From the NCBI RefSeq assembly GCF_003121485.1, contig NZ_QAVX01000002.1, positions 276,454 through 340,453 of the forward strand: a DNA stretch of 64,000 nt, in the 5' to 3' direction. The notes beneath the pieces are model-generated. The model was not told the DNA's origin and made no database searches. It was given only the letters and a program-made list of their open reading frames with translations. The position numbers were made by a program, and so were the translations under genes. The stretch comes from Dyella sp. C11. GTDB lineage: Bacteria > Pseudomonadota > Gammaproteobacteria > Xanthomonadales > Rhodanobacteraceae. Positions 28,754-38,148 of the stretch are shown here, piece by piece (position 1 is the first letter of the stretch; each line of letters opens with the position of its first letter).

Positions 28754-29503
28754 TCAGCCGCCCGTCTTCAGCGCCTGCAGCAGCTCGTCAGGAGTGACGT
28801 ATCCCCCGACCATGGAGCCGTCCTGCGCGATGATGGTCGGCGTGCCGGTCACGCCCAGCTTTACGCCCAGCTCGAATTCGTCCTTCACCGGGTTCGGGCA
28901 GTTGGTGGCCTTGGGCGTCTTGCCCTGCTTGGCCGCGGTGAAAGCAGCCTTGCGGTCGGCCGCGCACCACACGGAAACCATTTCGTTGTAGGTCTGCGTG
29001 GTACGGCCCGCCTCGTTGGTCACGCCTTCGCGCGGCCACGCGATGTACTCCACCGCGATGCCGGCCTTGTTGAAGTCGGCGATGTGTTCATGCAGCTGGC
29101 GGCAATAGGCGCAGTTGACGTCGGTGAACACGGTGACGTGATAGCGCGGGTTGGCCGGCGAAAACACGATGCGGTCGGCCTCCGGCACCTTGGCCAGTTC
29201 GGCCTTGCGGTACGAAGCCCAGCCATCGTCGGTGATGTTCTTTTTCTTCGCCAGATCAATCAGGGCGCCATTGAGCATGTACTTGCCGTCACTGGACACG
29301 TACACGAGGTGGCCGGAGGCAATGACCTGGTAGAAGCCCTGCATGGGAGCCGGCTGGATGGAGTCGATGCTGGCATTGGGCACCAGACCCAGCACGGCCT
29401 TGCGCACCGCAGCTTCCGGGGCGCTCGTGGCGGCATCGGGTGCGGCGCAGGCATTCAGGGCCAATCCGCTGACGCACAGCGCCAGCAACCATTTCTTGAG
29501 CAT
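28754..29503 (-). CDS. dsbC: Thiol:disulfide interchange protein DsbC
   Basis: This periplasmic disulfide isomerase corrects wrong disulfides. The 249-residue product has a signal sequence (KKWLLALCVSGLALNACAA), the N-terminal dimerisation domain, and a thioredoxin fold with active site CAYC (Cys131, Cys134) in FTDVNCAYCRQLH and a cis-Pro loop TGTPTI. A second cysteine pair (VSVWCAAD and KATNCPN) matches the structural disulfide of DsbC. The ATG at 29503 is preferred over one six codons earlier because GAGGT sits just upstream. LNAC could be read as a weak lipobox. It follows xerD, the classical order. Confidence 0.92.
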   Translation of the reverse strand: MLKKWLLALCVSGLALNACAAPDAATSAPEAAVRKAVLGLVPNASIDSIQPAPMQGFYQVIASGHLVYVSSDGKYMLNGALIDLAKKKNITDDGWASYRKAELAKVPEADRIVFSPANPRYHVTVFTDVNCAYCRQLHEHIADFNKAGIAVEYIAWPREGVTNEAGRTTQTYNEMVSVWCAADRKAAFTAAKQGKTPKATNCPNPVKDEFELGVKLGVTGTPTIIAQDGSMVGGYVTPDELLQALKTGG

Positions 29504-29610
29504 TGCAGACCTCATCGACATCCGTTTTCCCAGCTGGGAAACGTGGGGAAATCCATTCTCGCACAGGCAGATGAACGCGGATGCGGGCCGTTTGGCACAC
29601 GCGATGACAG

Positions 29611-30522
29611 CTAACCGCGCGGGTGATGCTGGGCATGCAGCCGCTTGAGACCCTCCTTGGCCACCAGCGTGTAGATCTGGGTGGTGCTCAGCGCGCTGTG
29701 GCCCAGCAGCATCTGAAGCGCACGCAAGTCCGCGCCGTGATTGAGCAGATGGGTGGCGAACGAATGGCGAAGCACGTGCGGCGAAATGCGCTTGGACACG
29801 ATGCCCACCGTCTGCGCGTACCGCTTCACCAGCGTCCAGAACATCTGCCGGGTCATGCCTTCGGCGCGATTGGAAAGGAACAGCGCCGCCGGCTGGCGTC
29901 CGCGCGCCAATGCGGGGCGGGCGGCGGCCAGATAGGCCTCGATATGGTTGGTTGCCACCTCGCCGATGGGCACCAGCCGGTCCTTGCCGCCCTTGCCGGT
30001 GACGCGCACCACGCCCTGGCGCAGGTTGAGCGAGGCAAGCGGCAGCTCGACCAGTTCGGACACGCGCAAACCCGAGGCATACATCAGCTCCAGCATGGCG
30101 CGATCGCGCAGGCCAAGCGTCGTGCCCGAATCAGGCGCTTCGAGCAGGCCCTCGATCTCGCGCTCGGCCAGTGCCTTGGGCAGGCTGCGCGGCGTCTTCG
30201 GACGTTCGATCAGCAGCGTGGGATCGTCAAATCCGGGTTCCGTACGCACCACGTGCGCGTAATAGCGACGGAATGCCGATTGCCGCCGCGCCAGCGAACG
30301 CACCGCTACCGGCTGGCTGCCGTGATAGGCGGACAGATGATGCCGTTGCGCACTGCGCAGGCTTTGCCCCTGCGTGGCGAGCCAACGCGCCAGCCCTTCC
30401 AGGTCGCGGCGATACGCATCGAGCGTGCGATCGGATAACCCATCTTCGGACCACACGCGCTCGATGAAGGCATCGATGCTGCGGCGGTCGGCTTCGGCGA
30501 TACTGTTTTCTTCTTGCTGCAT
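29611..30522 (-). CDS. xerD: Site-specific tyrosine recombinase XerD
   Basis: XerD resolves chromosome dimers at dif together with XerC under FtsK control. The 303-residue product has the SAM-like N-terminal core-binding domain (LSDRTLDAYRRDLEGLARWL) and the catalytic set: Arg in YASGLRVSELVEL, Lys in VTGKGGKDRLVPIG, HxxR in SPHVLRHSFATHLL, His in LLGHSALSTTQ and the nucleophile Tyr in TQIYTLV. The ATG at 30522 is used. An upstream in-frame start at 30558 would add 12 residues of unlikely sequence. It precedes dsbC by 107 bases and diverges from the RDD gene. Confidence 0.95.
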   Translation of the reverse strand: MQQEENSIAEADRRSIDAFIERVWSEDGLSDRTLDAYRRDLEGLARWLATQGQSLRSAQRHHLSAYHGSQPVAVRSLARRQSAFRRYYAHVVRTEPGFDDPTLLIERPKTPRSLPKALAEREIEGLLEAPDSGTTLGLRDRAMLELMYASGLRVSELVELPLASLNLRQGVVRVTGKGGKDRLVPIGEVATNHIEAYLAAARPALARGRQPAALFLSNRAEGMTRQMFWTLVKRYAQTVGIVSKRISPHVLRHSFATHLLNHGADLRALQMLLGHSALSTTQIYTLVAKEGLKRLHAQHHPRG

Positions 30523-30587
30523 GGACGCGATGCTCGCTGTCGGCCTCGTGACGCGCAAGCACCCCTACGTTGCAGGCTGCCGATTCG

Positions 30588-31082
30588 ATGAGCTCCGTCA
30601 CCGCTACCGATGTCCATTGCCCGCTGTGGCGCCGCCTGCTGGCACTGGTCTACGACCTCCTCGCCGTACTGGCGCTGGTGATGGTCGTGGGCTACATCTG
30701 CCAGCGAATCACCGGCGGCAACGTGGTCACGACCGACGGTCATGCGCACATCGCCTGGTGGTATCAGCCGCTGCAGGCGCTGGTGGTGTCGGCGTACTTC
30801 GTTGCGTCATGGGTTCGCGGCGGGCAAACGCTCGGCATGCGCCCCTGGCGCATTCGCGTTACAGGTTCGGAAGGACAGCGCGTATCACTCATGCAGGCCA
30901 TCGTGCGCTTGCTCGTTGCGGCAGTACCACTGCTGTTGCTTGGCCTCGCTCCATGGCTCGGCACAACGACCGCTTTGTGGTGCGTGGCTTTCGCCTGGCT
31001 GGCGTGGTTTGGCGTTGCAGCATTCGATTCGCGCAAGCGAGCACTCCACGATGTGATCGCGCGCACGGAATTGCGTAGGTAA
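30588..31082 (+). CDS. RDD family membrane protein
   Basis: This 164-residue protein begins with the Arg and Asp of the RDD motif in LWRRLLALVYDLLAVLALVM, followed by SWVRGGQTLGMRPWRIRV, two further hydrophobic segments and the closing DSRKRALHDVIARTELRR. The architecture is typical of RDD proteins, whose roles vary and are mostly unknown. Its start lies 65 bases from the divergent xerD start. The methyltransferase gene follows 47 bases downstream. Confidence 0.85.
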   Translation: MSSVTATDVHCPLWRRLLALVYDLLAVLALVMVVGYICQRITGGNVVTTDGHAHIAWWYQPLQALVVSAYFVASWVRGGQTLGMRPWRIRVTGSEGQRVSLMQAIVRLLVAAVPLLLLGLAPWLGTTTALWCVAFAWLAWFGVAAFDSRKRALHDVIARTELRR

Positions 31083-31129
31083 GGAAAACTTCACATTACA
31101 GTGAGTGACTTTCAGGCAACACTTTGTGT

Positions 31130-31879
31130 ATGCCGACGCTTGCCCTTCCCCATCGCACTGCTGCAGATGCAGATCTGAAACGCATCAACCAGGCGTTTTA
31201 CGATTCGCTGTGGTCAGGTTCGCGCTTGGTGGACCCGCGCCGTTTCAATACGTGGCCCATGGTGCGCGAGCTGGCCATGGCGTTGCCGCGTCGCCTGGAA
31301 ATTGCACCTGGCCTGCGTCCCCGCCTGCCGCTCGATGGCACGTATTTCGTGGACATCAGCCTGGCAGCGTTGGGCGAACTTCGCTCCCACGGCGCCAGCG
31401 CGGCCCGCGCCAGCATCAGCGCGCTGCCCTGCGCTGATGAAAGCTTCGACCTGGTGTGCGCGCTGGACATCCTTGAGCACGTCCTGGACGACGACAAGGC
31501 ACTGCGCGAGCTGTCGCGCGTCGCCGCATCCGATGCCCGCATGCTGATTTCCGTGCCGCTGCACGAATCGGCATGGACCGAATTCGACGACTTCGTGGGC
31601 CATTACCGGCGCTACGAACCGGATCAGATCCTGCACAAACTGTCCCAGCACGGCTGGACGGTGGAGCAGAGCGCCATCTACGGCATGCAACCCTCATCCC
31701 GCAGCGTGCTGCGGCTTGGTCAGTGGTATCTCACCCACCAGCGCGAACGCGCCCTGTGGTGGTACAACCGGGTGATCATGCCGCTGGGCCTGCGCATGCA
31801 GAAGCCGCTGCGCTGGCAGCTGGGCATGCCCGTCTGCGACGGCGTCGACGAACTACTGCTGCTCTGTCGTCGCACGTAA
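31130..31879 (+). CDS. Class I SAM-dependent methyltransferase
   Basis: This 249-residue protein has a Rossmann-type methyltransferase core. The usual glycine motif I is weak (GTYFVDISLAALGEL). SALPCADESFDLVCALDILEHV matches motifs II-III of the Methyltransf_11 group, and RMLISVPLHES follows. The target is unknown. The ATG at 31130 is used; a TTG two codons earlier has better spacing to AGG at 31114. It sits between the RDD and PHB depolymerase genes with no pathway context. Confidence 0.75.
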   Translation: MPTLALPHRTAADADLKRINQAFYDSLWSGSRLVDPRRFNTWPMVRELAMALPRRLEIAPGLRPRLPLDGTYFVDISLAALGELRSHGASAARASISALPCADESFDLVCALDILEHVLDDDKALRELSRVAASDARMLISVPLHESAWTEFDDFVGHYRRYEPDQILHKLSQHGWTVEQSAIYGMQPSSRSVLRLGQWYLTHQRERALWWYNRVIMPLGLRMQKPLRWQLGMPVCDGVDELLLLCRRT

Positions 31880-31975
31880 GCATCTGATTCACCTGACTTG
31901 AGACTATGCCGCGGCGCAGCACGAAGGCGCCAAACCGGGTAAGATGCGGCCTCTGACCCACGTCCGGTTTCCGCC

Positions 31976-33229
31976 ATGCTCTATCAGATTCACGAATGGC
32001 AGCGCGCCATCCTTGGCCCGCTCAGCCATTACGCCGAAGCCAGCGCCAAGCTGTTGAGCGACGTGACCAGCCCGCTTTCGCACCTGCCGGGTGCGCAGCG
32101 CATGGCGGCCGGCTACGAGCTGCTGCATCGCCTGGGCAAGGAATACGAGAAGCCCGGTTTCAACCTGCCGCAGGTCACCGCCCACGGCCAGGAAATTGCG
32201 GTGATCGAGCGCGTGGTACTGGACAAGCCGTTCTGTCAGCTCAAGCGCTTCAAGCGCTTCAGCGACGATCCGGAAACCATCGAGAAGCTCAAGAACGACC
32301 CCACCGTGCTGGTGGTTGCGCCGCTCTCCGGCCATCACGCCACGCTGTTGCGCGACACGGTGAAAACCCTGCTGCAGGACCACAAGGTGTACATCACCGA
32401 GTGGGTCGACGCACGCATGGTGCCCGCCAGCGAAGGCCCGTTCCATCTCGATGACTACGTGGCCTACATCGAAGAATTCATCCGCCACATCGGTGCCGAA
32501 CGCGTGCACGTGATCTCGGTGTGCCAGCCGACCGTGCCGGTGCTGGCCGCCGTGTCGCTGATGGCCGCGCGCGGCGAAAAGACGCCGCTCAGCATGACCA
32601 TGATGGGTGGCCCCATCGAGCCGCGCAGCAACCCGACCGGCGTCAACAACCTCGCCACCACACGCCCGCTCAGCTGGTTCCGCGGCAACGTGATCCACAC
32701 CGTGCCGCCGAACTATCCCGGCACCGGCCGCGAGGTTTACCCGGGCTTCCTGCAGCATGCGGGCTTCATCGCCATGAACCCCGGCCGCCACCTCAACTCG
32801 CACTGGGATTTCTACGAAAACCTGCTGCGTGGCGACCAGGACGACGCCGAAGCGCACCGCAAGTTCTACGACGAATACAACGCCGTGCTCGACATGCCCG
32901 CCGAGTACTACCTCGACACCATCTCCACCGTATTTCAGCAGTTCCTGCTGCCGCGCGGCCTGTGGGATGTCTCCGGCGAGCGCGTGAAGCCCTCGGCCAT
33001 CACCACGACCGCGCTGTTCACCGTGGAAGGCGAACTGGACGACATCGCCGGCCTCGGCCAGACCGAAGCCGCACACGATTTGTGCAGCGGCATTCCGGCC
33101 AACCGTCGCGAACACCGCATGGTGGAAGGCGCCGGCCACTACGGCATCTTCAGCGGCCGCCGCTGGCGCCAGACGGTGTATCCGCAGGTGAAGGAATTCA
33201 TCCGGAAGTTTGACGCGCGTCCGGAGTGA
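31976..33229 (+). CDS. phaZ: Intracellular polyhydroxyalkanoate (PHB) depolymerase
   Basis: This cytoplasmic, granule-associated alpha/beta hydrolase mobilises stored polyhydroxybutyrate. The 417-residue product has the cysteine-type lipase box HVISVCQPTVPVLAA with Cys183, then Asp355 in VEGELDDIAG and His388 in EGAGHYGIFSG. These are the positions reported for the Cys-Asp-His triad of Ralstonia PhaZ1. MLYQIHEWQR at the N-terminus is family-typical. No PHA synthase or phasin lies in the window, so synthesis genes must be elsewhere if polymer is made. Confidence 0.9.
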   Translation: MLYQIHEWQRAILGPLSHYAEASAKLLSDVTSPLSHLPGAQRMAAGYELLHRLGKEYEKPGFNLPQVTAHGQEIAVIERVVLDKPFCQLKRFKRFSDDPETIEKLKNDPTVLVVAPLSGHHATLLRDTVKTLLQDHKVYITEWVDARMVPASEGPFHLDDYVAYIEEFIRHIGAERVHVISVCQPTVPVLAAVSLMAARGEKTPLSMTMMGGPIEPRSNPTGVNNLATTRPLSWFRGNVIHTVPPNYPGTGREVYPGFLQHAGFIAMNPGRHLNSHWDFYENLLRGDQDDAEAHRKFYDEYNAVLDMPAEYYLDTISTVFQQFLLPRGLWDVSGERVKPSAITTTALFTVEGELDDIAGLGQTEAAHDLCSGIPANRREHRMVEGAGHYGIFSGRRWRQTVYPQVKEFIRKFDARPE

Positions 33230-33270
33230 TTCGGGTTTCCTTGAGGACCTGAACCCTCAATCCCACGTCT

Positions 33271-34029
33271 CCCTCTCCCCTCCGGGGAGAGGGTCGGGGT
33301 GAGGGGCGGGTGCTCGAGAAAGCAGACCCAAAGGCAAGCCCTCGCTCCGCCCTCTATTGACTCTGCCTCTTATAAGAAAAAGCAAAGTCACTGGATCCCA
33401 GCCTTCGCTGGGATGACGGTGAGGGAAACATACGTAGTCGCGAGCGTGGCTTTTGCTTTGCTTTGCTTTGCTTTGCTTTGCCTTTGCCTTTGCTTTGCTT
33501 TGCTTTTGCTTTTGCCTTTGCCTTTGCCTTTGCTCTTAGCCCTTAGCTCTTCGGGGTCCCCGTATGACAGCGGCGGGCGGGTGAAGGAATAGCCCGCAGG
33601 GTGGCCGGCAGGACGCCGGCCAGTTTGTCGTCAGGGCAGGATGCCCTGTCGACAAACCCCGTAACCCGCACGCGGACCTGGAGGGCTGAAAGCCCGGAAG
33701 GCGCGGTCATCCGGGGTGCCCTTCTCTTTGGTTACTTTCTCTTGGGCAAGCAAGAGAAAGTGACCCGGCCTCCGGCAGGAGGTCGGAAGCCCGCGGCAGG
33801 CGAGCCAGGTTGCGAGAGCGCGAAAGAAGAACCAAACATCGTCACGCGACAACCTAATGCGAAGGCGCTGGATCCCGGCCTGCGCCGGGATGACGGTTAG
33901 GGGTAGAGACGCCATCGCGAGGATGGTGGTCAGCGATGGGATCGGCGTCGCCAAGATGGCCGTAAGGGGTTGAAACGCCATCGCGAGCACCCGCCCCTCA
34001 CCCCAACCCTCTCCCCGAAGGGGAGAGGG
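33271..34029. repeat. MITE-like mosaic repeat island 3
   Basis: This is the largest island, between the convergent phaZ and threonine aldolase genes. Terminal inverted repeats of about 46 bases (left 33271-33318, right about 33984-34029) carry the CCCTCTCC/GGGGAGAGGG palindrome, GGGGTGAGGGG and CGGGTGCTCG. The core repeats the GCCGGC-AGGAC-GCCGGC and GTTTGTCG...TCGACAAAC hairpins of island 1 (33605-33658) and the TTACTTTCTCTTGGG/CAAGAGAAAG module (33731-33762, with compensating changes). It adds two GGATCCC hairpins (about 33390 and 33870) and a CTTTG microsatellite. No gene is seen. Confidence 0.78.
33449..33533. repeat. CTTTG/CCTTTG microsatellite
   Basis: An 85-base tract is made almost wholly of tandem CTTTG, CTTTTG and CCTTTG units. 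It lies inside island 3 and is probably length-variable through slippage. It is absent from islands 1 and 2. Confidence 0.9.
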
Positions 34030-34048
34030 AGCAAAGCGGCACACGATG

Positions 34049-35062
34049 TCAACCAAAAAACTGACGAAACGCCGCGACAGTCCGCGCCATACCCTCATCA
34101 TCGATATCCAGGTGCGTCACCAACCGCAACGTCGGCAGATAGCCGATGCTGATGCGGATACCCGCACCCCGCAAATGGACGTCCAATTCGCGCAGTCGAT
34201 CCGCCGGCACATCGATGAACACCATGTTCGTGTGCTGCCCCAGCAACGTCACGCCGGGAATGTCTCCCAATCCCGCCGCCAGCGCAGCCGCCCGCGCATG
34301 ATCGTCAGCAAGACGCGCCACGTGATGATCCAGTGCGTATTGCGCCGCCGCGGCAAGCATGCCTGCCTGGCGCCAGCCGCCGCCCGTCACCTTCTTCCAG
34401 CGACGCGCCTTGTCGATCACGGCAGCCGAGCCCACCAGCACGGAACCCACCGGCGCACCCAGGCCCTTCGACAGGCACACCGACACGCTGTCGAAATGTT
34501 TGGCGATCTCCCGCGCCAGCACGCCAGAGGCCACCGCAGCGTTGTAAAGACGCGCGCCATCCAGATGCAGGGCAAGACCACGCTCACGGGCAAAATCGTG
34601 CGCCGCCTGCAGATAGTCCATGGGCAGCACGCGGCCATGCCAGGTGTTCTCCAGCGCCAGCAGGCGCGTGCGTGCGAAATGCGGGTCCACCGGCTTGATG
34701 GCCGCCGCCACCTTGTCCAGCGGCAGGCTGCCATCGGCATCCTGCGGAATCGGCTGCGGCTGGATGGAGCCGAGCACGGCGGCGCCGCCCCCTTCGAACT
34801 TGTAGGTATGCGCATCAGCGCCCACCAGGTATTCGTCGCCACGCTCGCAGTGCGCCATCAGCGCCACGAGGTTCGACTGCGTGCCTGTCGGCACGAACAA
34901 GCCGGCCTCGAAGCCCAGGTCCGCAGCAAGGCGCTGCTGAAGCGCGTTGACCGTCGGGTCTTCGCCATAGACATCGTCGCCCACGGCAGCATCGAGCATG
35001 GCGGCGCGCATGGCCGGCGTGGGACGGGTGACGGTATCGCTGCGCAGGTCGATCGCTTCCAC
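34049..35062 (-). CDS. ltaE: Low-specificity L-threonine aldolase
   Basis: This PLP enzyme cleaves threonine or allo-threonine to glycine and acetaldehyde. The 337-residue product starts VEAIDLRSDTVTRPT and shows GDDVYGEDPTVNALQ, VPTGTQSNLVALMAH, LHLDGARLYNAAVASG (the PLP-ring Asp) and the Schiff-base Lys199 in SVCLSKGLGAPVGSV. The GTG at 35062 follows GGAAGAAG and gives the normal family length. An upstream frame to 35122 adds unrelated residues. The gene is convergent with phaZ across island 3 and divergent from the ABC exporter. Confidence 0.93.
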   Translation of the reverse strand: MEAIDLRSDTVTRPTPAMRAAMLDAAVGDDVYGEDPTVNALQQRLAADLGFEAGLFVPTGTQSNLVALMAHCERGDEYLVGADAHTYKFEGGGAAVLGSIQPQPIPQDADGSLPLDKVAAAIKPVDPHFARTRLLALENTWHGRVLPMDYLQAAHDFARERGLALHLDGARLYNAAVASGVLAREIAKHFDSVSVCLSKGLGAPVGSVLVGSAAVIDKARRWKKVTGGGWRQAGMLAAAAQYALDHHVARLADDHARAAALAAGLGDIPGVTLLGQHTNMVFIDVPADRLRELDVHLRGAGIRISIGYLPTLRLVTHLDIDDEGMARTVAAFRQFFG

Positions 35063-35214
35063 GGTGCTTCTTCCGCTGGGAAACCAGAAGGCAAGCTTGA
35101 ACGCATGCCTGTGCAGGGGCAAGGGCCATGAACACGGGCGCGTGACATCGACCTGGGCTAGCCTTGCGGCAGCGTCCCGGCATGACGCGGGGACAAAACA
35201 CTCGAGGCCACGGC

Positions 35215-36963
35215 ATGTCGTTCCTGCGGCTCTATGTGCGTGTCATCGCGCTGCTCGCCCCGGAGAAGAAGCTGGCGATCACGCTTGCGTTAGCCAACCT
35301 CGCACTGGCGGGCGTGTTCTTTCTTGAGCCGGTGCTGTTCGGTCGCGTGGTGGATGCACTGGGCGGCCACCCGGGCGACGCGCCTCGCCTGATCGCCCTG
35401 TGGGCGGGCGTCGGTTTTGCCGGCGTGCTGGCCAACGTGTGGGTATCGCTGCATGCCGACCGGCTCGCGCATCGGCGCCGTCTTGCCGCGATTGCGTTGT
35501 TCTTCGAGCACGCGGCATCCATGCCGATGTCGTTTCACGGCGAATATCACACGGGCCGCCTGGCGCGCATCATGAACGTGGGCGTCAGCAACCTGTTCAA
35601 TCTTTGGCTGAGTTTTTTCCGCGAACACCTCGCCACCTTGCTGTCGATCTTCGTGATGGTGCCGGTGGCGCTGTGGCTGAACTGGAAGCTGGCGATGCTG
35701 ATGATCGCGTTGCTGCTCTGCTTCTCCGTATTCAACGCCGTGGCGGTGCAGCGCACGCACAAGGCGCAGGGCGAAGTGGAGGAGCTGCATCAGGAGATCG
35801 CCACGCGGGCCGGCGATGTGTTCGGCAATGTGACAGTCGTGCAGAGTTTCACGCGCCTCGCTGCGGAATCGCGCGCACTGCACGACCTGATGACGCGAAC
35901 GCTCAATGCGCAATATCCCGTACTGCGTGGCTGGGCGATCCTGTCGGTGCTCAACCGCGCCGCCAGTACGCTGACCATCGTGGCCATTTTTGCCGTGGGA
36001 GCGGCGCTGCATTCGCGCGGCGAGATCACCGTGGGCGGCATCGTCAGTTTCGTGGGTTTTTCCATGCTGCTGATTGGACGGCTGGAGCAATTCGCCACGT
36101 TCCTGTCTAACCTGTTTTTCCAGTCGCAGTCGCTGCGTGATTTCTTCACCGTGCTGGATCGCCAATCCGAGATTGCGGACCGGCCCGGCGCCATCGCCCT
36201 GCCCCGCCTGCGTGGCGATGTGGTGTTCGAGCACGTGAGCTTTGGCTACGACCCGGTGCAGCCGGCATTGCACGATTTGAATTTCCGCGCACCGCCGGGC
36301 AGCACTATCGCGCTGGTTGGCCCCACCGGCGCAGGCAAAAGCACGGCCTTGAGCCTGCTGTACCGCGCCTACGATCCCAGCGAAGGCAGGGTGACGGTGG
36401 ATGGACACGATGTGCGGGATGTGACGGTGGAATCCCTGCGCCGGAACATCGGCGTGGTGTTCCAGGATGCAGGCATGTTCTACCGGACCATCCTGGACAA
36501 CCTGCGCGTGGGCAATCCCGAGGCAGATCCCGCCCAGATCGACGCCGCCGTCGCGGCCGCCGAAGCCGCGACCTTCATCGCACGCAAGCCGGAGGGACTG
36601 GAAACGCTGGTTGCCGAGCGCGGCCGGTCACTGTCCGGCGGCGAACGCCAACGCCTGGCCATCGCACGCGCGATGCTGAAGGACGCGCCAATACTCATAC
36701 TCGACGAAGCCACCAGCGCGCTCGACAACGCCACCGAGGCGCGCATCCAGCGTGCGCTTGACCGCCTTACGGTGGGACGCACCACGTTCGTCATCGCGCA
36801 TCGATTGTCGACCGTGCGCAACGCCGACCTGATCCTGGTGCTGGACCAGGGGCGACTTGTCGAGCAAGGCCGCTACGACGAACTCATCGCGAACGAAGGC
36901 TTGTTCGCCCAATTGGCGCAACAAGGCAAGTTTGCGCCGGATGCACCATCGGACGAAGAGTGA
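35215..36963 (+). CDS. ABC exporter, fused permease and ATPase, glucan-exporter (NdvA/ChvA) type
   Basis: This 582-residue half-transporter has an N-terminal membrane domain of six helices (about 1-310) and a C-terminal ATPase with Walker A GPTGAGKST, Q-loop VFQDAGMFYRT, signature LSGGERQRLAIARA, Walker B ILILDEATSALD and switch His in VIAHRLSTV. The opening FLRLYVRVIALLAPEKKLAI resembles cyclic beta-1,2-glucan exporters. No glucan synthase gene is nearby, so the substrate is uncertain; a lipid or other glycan is possible. It would work as a homodimer. The ATG at 35215 is preferred over an in-frame extension. Confidence 0.83.
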   Translation: MSFLRLYVRVIALLAPEKKLAITLALANLALAGVFFLEPVLFGRVVDALGGHPGDAPRLIALWAGVGFAGVLANVWVSLHADRLAHRRRLAAIALFFEHAASMPMSFHGEYHTGRLARIMNVGVSNLFNLWLSFFREHLATLLSIFVMVPVALWLNWKLAMLMIALLLCFSVFNAVAVQRTHKAQGEVEELHQEIATRAGDVFGNVTVVQSFTRLAAESRALHDLMTRTLNAQYPVLRGWAILSVLNRAASTLTIVAIFAVGAALHSRGEITVGGIVSFVGFSMLLIGRLEQFATFLSNLFFQSQSLRDFFTVLDRQSEIADRPGAIALPRLRGDVVFEHVSFGYDPVQPALHDLNFRAPPGSTIALVGPTGAGKSTALSLLYRAYDPSEGRVTVDGHDVRDVTVESLRRNIGVVFQDAGMFYRTILDNLRVGNPEADPAQIDAAVAAAEAATFIARKPEGLETLVAERGRSLSGGERQRLAIARAMLKDAPILILDEATSALDNATEARIQRALDRLTVGRTTFVIAHRLSTVRNADLILVLDQGRLVEQGRYDELIANEGLFAQLAQQGKFAPDAPSDEE

Positions 36964-37047
36964 CCTGCAAGTTCCGCCAGGCCGCCACGTCTACGCAGCC
37001 ATGTCTTTGCAGCCGTGGAAACGGTCGCCGCAGAGCGCGGCGACGCG

Positions 37048-38148
37048 TCAGCCGTGCTTGCGGAAGTACACCCACGCAATGATCGCGAGGATCACCGCCG
37101 GCAACAGGTTGGCGACCAGCGGCGGCACGCCGTACACGGTGCCGAAGTTCACCATCGCCTTCTGCAGGAAGTACCAGCCGATGGCGAGCAGCATGCCGAT
37201 GAACATGCGCTTGCCCAGGCCGCCGGAACGCAGCGTGCCGAACGAGAACGGCATGGCCAGCAGCACCAGCACCAGTACGTTGAGCGGGTACAGTGCGCGC
37301 GTCCAGAACGCCGAGGCATACACGCCCGGGTTCTGTCCGTTCTGCTCCAGGTAGGCGATGTTCCGGCGCAGGTCGCGCATGGGCAGGTATTGCGGCTGGA
37401 TCACCGACTGCTCCAGCACCTGCGGATTGAGCTTGGAATCCCAGGTCTGGCTGTCGGCGGTGGTCGAATGCGTGCCGGCATCGTCCAGCGTGGTGCTGCG
37501 CACCTTGCTCATCACCCACTGGTGGCCGTCGTGCTCGGCGGTCTGCGCCCAATCGAAGCGCTTCACCTGACCGTCGGGCGTGAGCGTGAACACGCGTACA
37601 TCGTGCAGCTGCACGGTGCTGTGCGTGGCCGTGTGCTTGGCCATCCAGCCCTTGGCGTTGATGACGCGGTCGCCATCGCGTGCCCACAAGCCGGAGTCGC
37701 CACCCAGGCCCACGTTGTTGGACTTCAGGCGCAGCTGCATGGCTTGCGCCTGCTGGTCGCCCCACGGTGCCGCGGTTTCGCCGAGGATCACCACGCCAAC
37801 CACGAGAATGGCCACCACGCCCACGGCCGAGGCCGCGATGCGCAACTTGGACAGGCCGCAGGCGCGCAGCGCGGTCAGCTCGTTGGTGGCCGCCAGGCCA
37901 CCCAGGCCAAGCAGGCCGCCGATAAGCGCGGCGTTGCCGAACATTTCGTACAGGCGACGCGGGAACGTGACCAGCACGTACACCACGGCGTTGGTCAACG
38001 TGTAGCCGTTCTTGCCGACGTTGCCCAGCTGGCGCAGGAACTGGAATACGGCATCGAGGCCGGTGATCACCAGCCACACGGTGAGCATGGCGCCCAGCAC
38101 GGTGGTGCCCACCAGCCAGTCGACGCGGCGAATACGCAAGGAAGGCAT
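37048..38148 (-). CDS. lptG: LPS export ABC transporter permease LptG
   Basis: LptG pairs with LptF and LptB2 to extract lipopolysaccharide from the inner membrane. The 366-residue product has an N-terminal helix (WLVGTTVLGAMLTVWLVITG), three more early helices, a large periplasmic jellyroll domain and two C-terminal helices. LGGLAATNELTALRACGLS is the conserved coupling helix that contacts LptB. Its ATG at 38148 shares one base with the lptF stop (TGATG), so the two are coupled. It is convergent with the ABC exporter gene over an 84-base gap. Confidence 0.94.
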   Translation of the reverse strand: MPSLRIRRVDWLVGTTVLGAMLTVWLVITGLDAVFQFLRQLGNVGKNGYTLTNAVVYVLVTFPRRLYEMFGNAALIGGLLGLGGLAATNELTALRACGLSKLRIAASAVGVVAILVVGVVILGETAAPWGDQQAQAMQLRLKSNNVGLGGDSGLWARDGDRVINAKGWMAKHTATHSTVQLHDVRVFTLTPDGQVKRFDWAQTAEHDGHQWVMSKVRSTTLDDAGTHSTTADSQTWDSKLNPQVLEQSVIQPQYLPMRDLRRNIAYLEQNGQNPGVYASAFWTRALYPLNVLVLVLLAMPFSFGTLRSGGLGKRMFIGMLLAIGWYFLQKAMVNFGTVYGVPPLVANLLPAVILAIIAWVYFRKHG

